Positions 24,101 through 35,175 of a DNA stretch of 64,000 nt are shown here, in pieces; the stretch's first letter is position 1, and each line of letters opens with the position of its first letter. The notes below the pieces were generated by a model. It made no database searches, had not been told where the DNA came from, and worked only from the letters and a program-made list of their open reading frames with translations. Origin of the DNA: Pyxicephalus adspersus (taxonomy: Eukaryota > Chordata > Amphibia > Anura > Pyxicephalidae); contig NC_092862.1 in the NCBI RefSeq assembly GCF_032062135.1, positions 44,027,048-44,091,047 on the forward strand. The letters run 5' to 3'. The position numbers were made by a program, and so were the translations under genes.

Positions 24101-25078
24101 ATAATATTATTGGTCTCACTATTAGACTATTCCACAAAGAAACTTGCAATGTAACATCTCTGCCTCATATCAACATTGTACAAGTAAGAGTTTCTACATA
24201 GTCCCCCTGTCCATGGGGTCCTCCTTTGTTGGAGCCCTTATCTGAAGTCTTGGTGGACCTGGCTCCTGTTGGTCCTAAAGTCTGTACCCTACAATTTGCA
24301 TACCCTCATCTATAGGAAATGTGAAATGTAATCCTGTAAACAGGATTGCTGTATAACAAAGCTTTCATCTAAACAATGGTTTCCAGTGGGTGACAACAGC
24401 ACATTTACTGAGTACCTGACAGTGAAGTGTCATAAAAAAATGATGTAATGTTTTAGCCCATCGTCACACTGTAATAGGAAATATCTTCAGCTCCACTCAT
24501 CCCTTTCCTTTTTGTTGTTCTATACACAATGGGGAAAATAGTATTTGTATCTAATTGATTTCTATTAGACAATAAAGTCAGTTATCAGATAGGACACACT
24601 GGCAATGAGGATCACAATTGCTTATTTAGTTAAAGAATAACTGTAAGTGTTACTGGAAAAGTAGATACCAACACTTTTCGAGCCCAATTACCAAAACGTG
24701 ATGTGATTAACAGCTACAATTTTGCTTTCATACACCTCCTGTCCTCAAATTTTTATAATTCTCCACCCAGAATATAATGTTCTTTATCTATTCATTTGCA
24801 GAAAACTGTAGCTTTACAGACTTACCTAGAAAGAAATCACAAATTGCCATGTTAAGAAGAAGCAAATTGCTGGGAGTCCGGAGCCGTTTGTCCACAATGA
24901 AAGCCATCATAACTAAACTATTACCTAAAATAATAAGTAAAACTAGTATAGCTATCAGAACAAATATAACTATTTTGACACTTTCTGGTAACTGTATTGG
25001 CGATTTAACAGAAAAAGTAAGAGTTATATTTGATGGTATCAGTATAGGAGTCTCATTGCCTAATTTTAGACTTTGCAT
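21154..25078 (-). CDS. Histamine H3/H4 receptor-like GPCR, gene 2 (3 exons)
   Basis: Predicted 378-residue aminergic receptor. Exons are 25078-24826, 23966-23800 and 21870-21154, with GT-AG introns of 859 and 1929 bases in phases 1 and 0. The start ATG has A at -3. Two N-glycosylation sites (NET, NIT) precede TM1. Exon 1 ends at CDFFLG. Exon 2 has Cys108, Asp115-Tyr116 in TM3 and DRY at 132-134. Exon 3 has Cys184 in the second extracellular loop, Asp202 in TM5 (5.46), FFNLSIYWNI, a short third loop, RLSRDKKVAKSLAILV, CWAPY at 314-318 and NPVLY at 348-352. Compared with the other three copies, four residues are missing just after CWAPY, where TM6 leaves the membrane. A Cys replaces the usual Tyr before DRY, and a Ser replaces Cys in the TM3 stretch TVSTAS. 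A Tigger-like MITE sits in intron 2. It belongs with gene 1 in the Asp-Tyr subgroup. The frame is fully open, so I read it as functional, perhaps with altered pharmacology. Confidence 0.92.
22973..23450. mobile_element. Tigger-like MITE (copy 1), in intron 2 of gene 2
   Basis: Starts CAGGTAGTCCCCGGATTACA and ends ...CCGCGGACTACCTG, flanked on both sides by TA. A subterminal repeat of atacgagagaggg type is also present. It shares most of its length with the copy at 47430-47923. The TA duplication and CAGGTAGTCC ends point to the Tc1/mariner superfamily, Tigger type. It does not touch a splice site of gene 2. Confidence 0.8.
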
Positions 25079-28000
25079 TTTTAAAACAAAGTGTATAATG
25101 AATTAGAATTTAGTAATTCTTAACCTATTGTAAACCTTTTATTTTTCTGTATTTTGTCTAAGGGAATGTTATTTTATCATAATTTTCGGAATTTTTAGCT
25201 TTCCTCAACAGACATCTCATTGAATCTGTTAAATTAAAAACACAGAAATAATTATAATTGTAATTTGCATGCAGTAGAAATGCTATAGTTTTTTTACTTG
25301 ATGATCCCCAAACTGAAATGTCCAGTAACATATATATGGTACTGTGTTTTTTATATATATATCACTACAATACATGTAAAATTGTATGTGATTCTGAGCC
25401 TTGTGTAAAAGGCATTTGGTGGAATTAGTGACAAGGCCTTGCCTCAACACAAGTCTGTCTATAAAGAATTCCTCAGCGTATTTATAGCGTCCTTTTGACA
25501 GGTTCTGAAGGATCTAGGGATGCTGCGTATTCTCACTGATACTTTCTTCATTGTTGTGTTTATGATAATTCTCACCTTGGGCCCAATTATATTGCAATTA
25601 TATTTTTCCTTTGATGTACCTTGATATGTATTTAACAGATTCTACAAATCACAAATGAAATGTTAAAAGTTCACCTATTATATGTAATTTTTTTATATGA
25701 TCTTTTTTATATCAAGTTGAACATTGTATCTTGGCATAAAATTGCAGCCCGAACTATGTTGGGGTATTGTGAGAAGGGGGTAAAACTTTTGGCATGTAAA
25801 AATGCAACTGAACTCAAAAAGTATAATTTGTTAGGTTATAGGGAACATTTAAAATGTTAACTGTGTCTAATCAGTGCCCTGAAAATGTTTATTTTTCTAT
25901 CTGGAATTTCTTCTGAATGATAGCAGTAAAGTTTATTGTGATTGTGACTACACACCTCTGTGCATACAGCCTCATTAGTGTATATCTGCAGTTTGAATTC
26001 CATGCTCTGTTGCCTTTGATTGTGAGTTCTACCAGACTTGGAGGAGTAAGATTTGGTGGTGTCATTACTATGCTGGTCATCTATTTGCTGAGGGGTCCTG
26101 GCATAGGGAAGAAAAGCCCTGCTTCTACCAAGTTGGCTGCTTTCACACAGACGCAGTGCAGAACAAGGCATGGTAAGTAAGTGATAAGTAAGTTAGCCTT
26201 TGGAACATGTAAGACAGGGTGACAACCCTGCTCCTGCCGTGAAGCATCTAAAGAGCACCAGCTTTACCCTATGACAGTAATGGCTTTAGCGAACAAAATC
26301 TCCAGGTAAAATTAGAGATAATTTAATAGACTAGAAATAATCTGTGATTACTGTGTTTAATTGCTCGTAAGCTAAAAAATTATTTTTTCAACATTCTTTT
26401 TATTTAACTATTTAAAAAAGTGAGAAATACATACACATAATTTATTCATGAACAATGTGAAATTGTGAGGTTAAGTACACATGTTTTTGTGCGGTATTTT
26501 TAGTCAACATCATCATTTGGTATCCATTTACATATTGCAATCCTGCTTGCTATGTAAGGTCATCTGCCTGCAGATGCTCTGATGTCTCAGCACAGGGACA
26601 AAGCACACTTTGCAAATCAGGTGCTTGACTTGCTGAATCAGTAGGACAGACTGTAACATTTACCTGCTCTATGAATAGCAAATAATAGTTTGCTATTTGT
26701 CTAAAATAGAACTGTCTACTATAACTCAATATATTTCTGCTCAATAAGTAAGTATATTACCTACTGTATAATTTAGTCAATATAATATGATATTAGTGAA
26801 GTATAAATGAAGAGAAAATCAGGGTGAAATATTATTGATTATATAAGGTAATAAATGAATATTGTTCCACAATGTTAAGGTATACCAATTATCAGGGGAA
26901 AATAGAGTTTGCTATATTCTGCCTTTTAAAATAGTAGGTGTTTAATTGTATCTCTCTTCAATATTTATGAATCACAGATGTAAAGCAAACATTAGTCAAA
27001 TGAAGGCTAAGGGATCAGCAATAGCAGCCTCTATGCTTCCCGAAGAACAAGGCCATTTCAGGAACAGACAGACCCAGTAGTGACAATCATCTTGTGCCCT
27101 ACAGTGCTTAGTGGCTCCACACTTAGACATCAAAGTCACTATGGTGTCTTGTAGTGATCGGGAGCTTGATGAGAGTGACCACTGAGTGCTGTGAGCGACC
27201 AGTAGATTGCCACTACTGGAAGTGTTAGTTACTGAGGAAAGGTGAGGATTTCTATCCATGAATTTGGCAAAGACAACAATAATTATTTTGTTTCTTCTTT
27301 ACATGAGTTACTTTGGACTAGGCAATTAGCTACCTATATCCAGAGGTCACATGCCCACTGTCAGGGTCTCCCCAGGCAGGTAGCATGGGATCACCCAAGG
27401 CGCAAAAGTCCAAGTGACACCAAGTGTTCAGCAAGGCACCCCACAAGGGGTGATGGGCCAGTAGCCTGGAGGTTGTTGGGCTCTTTGCTGCTGGGGGGTC
27501 ACCAGGTCATGACCCTTGGGATCACCCTACCTGGGGAGAAAAGCAGGAGGGGCCTCAGTCTGGAGACAGGTGGCACACCAAAAGTGAAGACTCCAAGCAA
27601 AGGTCTGAGCAAGCAGCAAACAAAAATAGTAAGAGGTCAGATAATAACAAGTGGCACAATGCAGGGTATCAAGGTAGCTGGTGCACCAGCCTCCATTACT
27701 GCCGAGACTAAATAGCCTCTGCCCCGTTAAGGAGCTCCTCCTCCTTGTGCTGTGTCAGTGTGAGCAAGACAGGAAGTGCTGCATGCTCTGCCAGCCAGAG
27801 GCAGAGAGTAAGTGCAGTGCTTGGAAGTTTAACAGGGTACACAGGCACAGGATGCAGCAGGGTGGTTTAGCAGGGACCGCTGTAGGGAGGCAGCTGGGGA
27901 GTCTGGGGAAATGGTAAGTAACAGTGGAGGGAAGGTTTAGGGCAGGGAATGGTACAAACAATGTGTGCCCCTGTTACATTTTGCTGAGAATAAACACTTA

Positions 28001-28151
28001 TTTCTCTTTACATCTCCTCTACATTGTCCTATCTTTGGGTCAGGGTGATAACTACAAATCATGGGGCCATACAGCAAAATCTTCATAGGACCCCTAGTGA
28101 CCTCTCCCTTTGGCTCTTGGCAATTTCAATTTGAAAAAGTGTATAAACCCT

Positions 28152-28155
<4 letters not shown>
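25079..28155. other. 5' flank of receptor gene 2 and intergenic DNA
   Basis: No gene recognised. The open frames at 25857-26180, 26996-27259, 27242-27715 and 27681-27961 have no domain. About 27359-27978 is GC-richer, begins tgtcagggtctcccc and ends cccctgttaca. It could be a solo LTR or TIR element, but I see no target duplication, so this is only a suspicion. Confidence 0.4.

Positions 28156-28196
<41 letters not shown>
28156..28196. repeat. TA dinucleotide repeat
   Basis: About 20 uninterrupted TA units. Confidence 0.95.
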
Positions 28197-28201
<5 letters not shown>

Positions 28202-28888
28202 CATTCATTAAATATAGCTAGCTGAAGAGGTGCCTACATACTGAGTTCACAAAAATGGACCAGAGCTTTGGATAGCACTTTCCTGGTACACAAACAGTGC
28301 AAAATAACTTTTAGTGGTAGTATGGCAGCTTTTCAATGCACAAGCTACTGGAAAGATAATTATTTTACTTCTTCTTTTACAGATGGTGGTATGAGTTATT
28401 TTATATTTCCAGCTAACTAATCGCTCCAATGTAGCCCATCAGTCTTTTTCTGCATCAACTGTCATTTTTTGTAGTATAATCCCACAAAGGTTTGAGGTGT
28501 AAATTCTAAATTTTCCCACTCATAGCAAGTGAGCTGGTATACCATAGTTACACTACTACACTGGTCTAAAAACTCTAGTATTGTTATTGGGTTTTAAAAA
28601 AAAATATTGGGCTATCCTCTGAATGAAAAATTAGCACTGACATAAGCCCTAAATAACTGTATATTTTGACCTCAGGACAAAGACCTGAAAATAGGTAAAA
28701 TATTGGTGTTCATATTATTCTGTTTCAACATCTAAATACTAATATGCACTACATACATGCTACAAACAGCATATAGTTAACCATATAAATATACAGAATA
28801 GAAGATGCAAAAAAGATGGGAATTGCTCATTTAAAACATCTTTGTAGGCTAAAAACGCTTTTAGCAGCTCATAATGCTCTGACAGTAT
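28197..28888. other. Unassigned AT-rich DNA
   Basis: No gene, RNA or clear repeat seen. Confidence 0.4.
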
Positions 28889-29463
28889 GGGCCTGATTTA
28901 TTAACCCCCCTAGCGTTAATTCCGAATTTGACTCGGTTTGGATTTTACATGCTAAAAGCCGTCCCGAGTCACACCCGGGTCTCCTAAAACCCTGGGCAAG
29001 AGGAGCAGCGGGAAATTCAAAAAATTTTGTATTGGATTCAATGCAAAATAGCTGTATTGAGTCAACTACAAAGAAATCTTGATATATATATATAATTTTA
29101 AAATATATCTATTATACATCCTACTGTACAGTTATATTACATGTTTCACTATTTTTTTGTTTTTTTATTTACGTTTATTATTAAATACAATGTCAAATAA
29201 ATTTCCATGCAAAAAGCGTTATGCTGACAGAATTAGAATGCTAGTGGGGGGGCTAAAGCTCTCCAAGGCTGAAGAGGATACACTTTTATCAGTGAACCTG
29301 GGTGATCCAGCAAACCTGGAGTGGGTTTCCTAAAGTCATTTGCTATTTATTGGCAAATGTTTTCAATCCTGGACCAGATCCATTCCAGGTTTTTTGGATC
29401 ACTCACGTTCACTGATAACAGTGTATCTTCTCCAGTCATGGAGAGCTTTAATAAACCAGGCCC
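28889..29463. mobile_element. Near-palindromic MITE (copy 1), split by another element
   Basis: Ends gggcctgatttattaa and ttaataaaccaggccc are inverted copies. The right arm runs aaagctctccaaggctgaag, atacactttt, gtgaacctgggtgatccag and then mirrors itself after the centre near 29350. The left arm is cut just inside its end by the piggyBac-like insertion at 28905-29251. A second, undisrupted copy is at 49039-49293. Confidence 0.82.
28905..29251. mobile_element. PiggyBac-like MITE (copy 2) nested at TTAA
   Basis: The left end CCCCCCTAGCGTTAATTCCG follows TTAA (28901-28904). The right end, read on the minus strand, gives CCCCCCCACTAGCATTCTAA then ttctgtcag and tttttgcatg. That matches the left end of the larger copy at 11460, so the two lie in opposite orientation. 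The right TTAA has decayed to CTAA. The insertion falls exactly at the TTAA of the host MITE. Confidence 0.78.
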
Positions 29464-30330
29464 TATTCATCTGCTTGCAAAATAAATGTCAGTATCTGAG
29501 GAAGCAGGGCCAAAATAACCTTTCTCTTGCATCATGCTAGTGTGCAATTGACGCATATTTGGTATAATATTAAATTCTAGCAGCATGTACTAGGCCAAAT
29601 CTTATGTTGAAAACTGTGCTAAAAATGTAGCAAACTGGATTTTTAACACATGGCAAAAAAATGCAAGGTGGTGAATGCTGCATAGGGCTAAAATGTATGA
29701 AGGATACTGCATGAAAGTAAAAGTGTTTTTCGGTTTTGGACACAGCACAATCACCAACAAATGTGCTAGAGTATTAAATTTAAATAATTTGCAATCTACT
29801 CTGCTTGATTTGATTTTTAAAAATTCAGAATTTGCTCACTTTAAAGTAGGTATCAAGGCTAAACAAATATTGTTGTTCTGTATTTTACTTGAATCTAAAC
29901 ATCTTTTGTGTATTATTTCCAGCATAGGACAACTTCAGAACTTGCCATTATTCCATTATGCATTCATTTATGTAATAAATACCAGTCACTGCTGCACTTT
30001 CACCTTGTGCAAGGTGATTGGTTGTGATTGGTGTTGCTGATTTACATTTTCTTGCAGTTTTTTAAAGGCAGGCTGTATAGAGGGTTGACTTGCTTTGAAC
30101 AGGCTATGAAGCAGTATATCTGGGCTTCCAAAAGCATTTCGTGGACAAGAAGTGCATACGCACACAGATACACACAAAGGCCCCTTATTTGTGGAGGGGT
30201 GGGGAAGGGTACGTCTGTACCCTGAACTGGTTGAAAGAGCTTACTTTGCAACACTGGAACTTTTAGGACATGGGAGAGAGGGGGCCAGGTTTATCCAGTC
30301 TAGGGTCCAGAACTTTTAGATGGTGACCCT
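29464..30330. other. Unassigned intergenic DNA
   Basis: AT-rich with no gene recognised. The open frame at 29675-30040 has no domain. Confidence 0.4.
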
Positions 30331-31640
30331 ATATACACACACACATTCACTGATCAATTTATTTAGGTACAACTGTTCAATTACTTGTTACACAACTATC
30401 TAATCAGTCAATCACATAGCAGTAAAGCTACGTACACACGTCAGATTTTTATCGCCCGATAATCGGCATCGGCCAATTATCGGGCGAAAATCTGCCGTGT
30501 GTACAGTCGGTGTCGTCCATCATCCGGACGACCGTCCTGCCGGATCCACGGACGATGGACGACAGCCGATCCTAATGAAAGGGAAGGGGAGAGCGCGCAG
30601 CAGGGTGCCGCTCCGTCGCTCTCCCCCTCCCCTCTCCATAGAGCATGAACGGTGCTGTATGTACAGCACCGTTCATGTATCGTGCACTCCCTTGTCGTTG
30701 GAAAGGATCGTGAAAGATCCTTTCCAACGACAAAAATTGGAAGTGTGTACGCAGCTTAACTCAAACACATTTACACACTACAAATCTTATGTACAACCTA
30801 ATGGTGTTTTTTTGTTCTTTTCTAGACTTAGGTGTGCTTTAAGTGACTTTGAATGTGGCTTGGTTTTGGGTGCCAGATGGGATGGTCTGGGTACTTCAGA
30901 ATCTGCTGATTTGCCAGGATTTTCACAAACAACCATCCCTAGGGTTCACAGAGAATGGTCTAAAAAGGGAAAATGTCCAGTGAAAATTCAGATTAATTCA
31001 GTGTCAAAAATGCCCTGCTGAGTAAGATAGTCAGGTTCAAGCTGATAGAAAGGAACCAGTAACCTAAATTATCACGCATTATAACTGAGGTATGTAGAAA
31101 GCATCTCTGAATGCACAACATTTGAAACAAATGGGCAGGAGACCACACTGGTTGACAATCTTGGCAGGTAAAAACAGACACCTGAGGCTGTAAATCACAC
31201 AGACTTATCAACACTGCACAAGAATGGACTGGACAAGATTTGTCTTGTCTGAGTCTCAATTTCTGCTGCAACATTCGTATGGTAGGGTCAGATTTTGGCA
31301 TCAACACATGATTAAAAGCATGGATACATCCCGCCTTATATCATCTGTTCAGGCTGTGGTGATGATGTTGTGGAGGGGGATATTTTCCTGGCACACTTTA
31401 GGCCCTTAGAACCAATTGAGCGTTTGTTAAATGGAGCCTGATCCTCCCTTTCTGGCTAGCCAGGCTCACTCTGGTTCCTTACATTCTGTTAGGATGAAAG
31501 TGGTAAACCAATAATTCCACATTGTTTCCTACCACACTTAGTACACAGGGCTGCTGGTGTTCTACAATTGGAGCTTATCACAAATCAGGTCCACTAAAAT
31601 AGCCACATGGCCACCATTTCATCTGTCACTAGACGTGCCT
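30331..31640 (+). pseudogene. Decayed Tc1-like transposon, second family
   Basis: The left part contains TTTAGGTACAACTGTTCAAT and gctaatcag-like and caatcacatagcag sequences typical of one Tc1 family's end. After the interrupting MITE, transposase pieces follow in shifting frames. They read DFECGLVLGARWDGLGTSE, FSQTTIPRVHREWSKKGK, a SISECTTFETNGQE-like piece, then SQFLLQHSYGRVRFW and IFSWHTLGP up to about 31410. Several stops and frame changes make it inactive. Similarity fades by about 31640, and the catalytic C-terminus QDNAPCH could not be found. Confidence 0.75.
30426..30756. mobile_element. Harbinger-like MITE inside the Tc1 relic
   Basis: Ends AGCTACGTACACACG and TGTGTACGCAGCT are inverted, and TAA flanks both sides (30423-30425 and 30757-30759), a 3-base target duplication typical of PIF/Harbinger. 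The interior holds three strong hairpins. One is cgcccgataatcgg against its partner near 30480, one is gaacggtgctgtatgtacagcaccgttc at about 30648-30675, and one is ttgtcgttggaaaggatc against gatcctttccaacgacaa near 30693-30733. No gene is inside. Confidence 0.8.
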
Positions 31641-34600
31641 AAAATCAAACAAACAAAGAACAAAGGATTCTGGACAATTTTTGGGCATCCAACATGCTAG
31701 AAAATGCTTGAAAACACTTGCAAAAGCTGTAATAAGATATTCAGATCAAAAAAACTGAAGGCAGTTGGGGCAGCAAACACCTCTGGACACTGAAAGTATC
31801 CTCTAAAAAAACACCTGAAACGCCCACCGCCTAAAAACACAGGTAATAAAAAAGGAAGACACATGAACACATTACTTTGAATGATAACCATTTTTTGCAT
31901 GTGATTTTAAGCATTTGCAAAATAATTAACCACTCCAAATTGCTTGTCAAATTAGCTTGTCTGAATATGTTATGTAGGTCTAAAGCATATCAATGCTTTT
32001 TTTTTTTTTATTTCTTGCTCTGTCTCGTTCTAAACATAGGTCTGCATGCAGCTGTCACTTATTCAGAAGTGTGTGTGACCTGAGCTTTATCTATTGAGCT
32101 TTGTAAAATTAACCCATGCACTTTAAAATATTTATTTTTTCTGAATAAACCTGAAACTCAACTTAAAACAAACTGTTAATTCCTTCTGTACCAGTAACCA
32201 TTGTGGAAAAATTAATTCCTCTAGAATTCTAGATAGTGAAATAATGAAATCCTTGCCGTTTTCCCTGTACTTTCTATGGAGAGCAGAAACTTTGCAGCCT
32301 TTTAATGTGACCCACAGTAAGTGTTCCCAAGCCGATCAGCCATTGTCAAAGTCTTTGGTGTGAACCTTGAGGGTGGATTGCTTCATAGTACAAGCAGCTA
32401 GCAGGAACTGAACTTTTAGGAACTTTTACTTGATTGTTGAGAATATTTCAATATTTAATGTCTTACTCTGGCACAGGTGTACTTGAAAGGGGTGGTAAAT
32501 GTGCAGTGAACATCACATTTATCAGACATTCAATGCAAGTGAATCTTTTTGTTGCATGTGTTTTAAATGACATTATATCACAATGGTTAAAGCATGGTGA
32601 TATTCTCATTAATTTTCTTTGCTAACATTAGAGTTCCATAAGTTGTTTGGTTCTGTACACGGGAAAAAAAAAATATTTGCAAGAAACACCCTTTTCACCC
32701 TAAAATGTGTCTGATTACAATATATCAGCTTACATGAATCTGACTAAAACAAAGAATAATTCATTGAATGGTTAAATACATTAATGACACATGAGAGTTG
32801 TGGTGTAAGTGGATATAAATGGTCTGCTCAAGGGACTGTGTTTCCTGCTCTTTTCTCTGTGCTGTGACTACTGATTGCTTAATAAACAAATTAACAATAA
32901 TAACTGTTTTGTTATGGGAATAAGCATCTTGGGTATAAATAAATGAAAAATGTCACGGAGGAGAAAGTTGTTAAATGATGCCCCAGGGCACTCTAAGCTT
33001 CAAGCCCATAATTTTATCTCAGGAAAGCAATAATTTTTTGTCATAAATTTCCTAAAAGAAGCAAAACTGCATAATGGCTGTTTGAGTTATTTACATGTTA
33101 TTTACAAAATTTTCTTTTGTTTTAGAAAACTAGAGGGACATAGGGGCTGTCGTTTTGTAAAAAAAGACAAAGACTACGGTGCACTATTTGGTTTTGATTT
33201 CTATACATTATTTAGGTGGCACTTGTGTGTCTGAAAAGTTACTTGGTTGCAATTAAAGTGTAAGTCCAACCAAATCTTTTATTTTAGAATTGATTTTAAA
33301 GTAGTGTGGGTATGTGACTGGAGTATTGACAAGCAGATTCATTTGGGCAGCCAGTATAATTCAGAAATAAGTCATACACCACCAAAGTAATATATTGTTT
33401 TGTTTAAAAAAAATTCCTGCAAAGACAAATGTTAATAATTCTTCTGCCTACAGGCCACCCAGTTGATTTATGATACCTTCATGAAATATGCTGGCAGCAG
33501 TAACAGTGGTAAACAAAACATGCCACAGAAAGGATGGCATTAAATTATTGAGAGGGCACATAATTCCAAAAGCACTACAGTTTAAGGCAGCAGCCAGGGG
33601 CTCTGAGTCAAGGTACTGTACAAAAAGAGGGACTGGAGAATATATACTGCTGAATGTAGTAGATGGTATTTTGGAACAAATTGTGTATAAAAAGTGGAGT
33701 GAACATTGAATGACCACATACATGATCAGGCATTTGGGCTGCCAGTCTAGACACGGTGGAATGCACAGGAGCTACGATAGCATGTAGTAATGACTAAAAG
33801 TAGAACTGTCAAAGAAGCTAGTGGATAGTGTGTGGGGAAGCTGTGACAAAAGGTAAAGCAAACTCTGGGAAAAATGTGTGAAGCGTGATTAATGTTGTGG
33901 AAAGTACTGAGTACTTCATGTTTATCTGACTCAATGCCGTGTTTGTAGGAGTTTTATCTACTGTCCTTGGCACTCCCTGACTGTTTCTGGCTGCTTGATG
34001 TGTGCTTCTTGTTTTACTTTTGCTGCTGATTAGGCTTTCTTTTGACTTATTTGCTGGCCAGAAACCACATCTTCGAGCTTTGCCCTGTTTATTATTAGGA
34101 AAACCATATGTGAGCACTTATGCTATGTTGCTGTTCTGTGTAACATTTCCAGGGCTACAACAGACATAGAGGTTCAAGAGTTGCTACATACACGGCTGCA
34201 ATTTCTGTAATACATGACACAATCACCCATCCAGTGCCATTAAAGCTGAAAGGTAGCTAAAATATTGGAACCTTGAAAGTAAACTACTCAGCTGACCCAG
34301 TCTTTGCACAAACCAAATGCATTCCTTGACTTCAACAACCCTAACCATTCTAAGTATTCATAGTTTATCTTTTCCTAGCACTTCCTATTCAAGTTATCTT
34401 TCCATCTTCAGCTGTGGTATGCAGTACATCTATTTGGCCTTCTTACTTAGCACCATTGTAGCCCAAAATTTTGAGGTACACTTGTTCAAAAATGTAACAA
34501 CACTCTGGTATTTGGGAAAATGGCCCTTTACACTCTCACCCTGGGTGCCTAATAATTAGTGCCTCAGGGTGATAAGTGACCTCAATTGTTATTATTAACA

Positions 34601-35160
34601 TGCAGAATGGATGACATAGAGGAATCTGGAGGTACCTGGTATGTCTTAACACTGGTACTTTCCCTGACTTTCCCGAATTCTGTTTTTTTTCCGTTTTAAA
34701 ATATACAGTGATCATATAGATTTCAGTGTATTATAGGGTTATATTTGAGAAATGTGGATTTAAATACCTAAGACAGTATATGTCAACTGTTATCCACACT
34801 GTTTTATTTGCCTCTGAAGAAAATGCTATACCCTCCTTTTATGTATTACAGTATGTGATTTAGCTATAAACGGTAAACGTTATTGTTCTGCATTAATCAT
34901 ATTAAAAAATCATCACATTCTCTTGAATAAGTCAGAAATATATTTGTGAAGAGTGTTCTAATTGAGAATCAAATTCTGTAATGTTAACCACATGGACATT
35001 AAACAGGAATTGTTTTGTTTTAAGTGCTTAATTCTTCCTTTTGCAAAAAGATAACACAATACTTCCAAACACACAATACAATGGATAGGTCAAAGGGACA
35101 GCAAATCAGCTATTTACATGAGCTATATGACAATATATTAACATAATTGCACCCAGGTGT
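31641..35160. other. Intergenic DNA, no gene seen
   Basis: Long AT-rich stretch. Open frames such as 33448-33723 and 33818-34117 lack start context, domains or plausible splice sites. Confidence 0.45.
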
Positions 35161-35175
35161 CTGTAGGAGACATCT

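Noticed and set aside
27359..27978. Solo LTR
   Set aside because: TG...CA-like ends are present but no target-site duplication or typical signals were seen.
30497..31021. 174-codon open frame
   Set aside because: It starts inside a Harbinger-like MITE and runs into Tc1 transposase relic, so it is a chance fusion.
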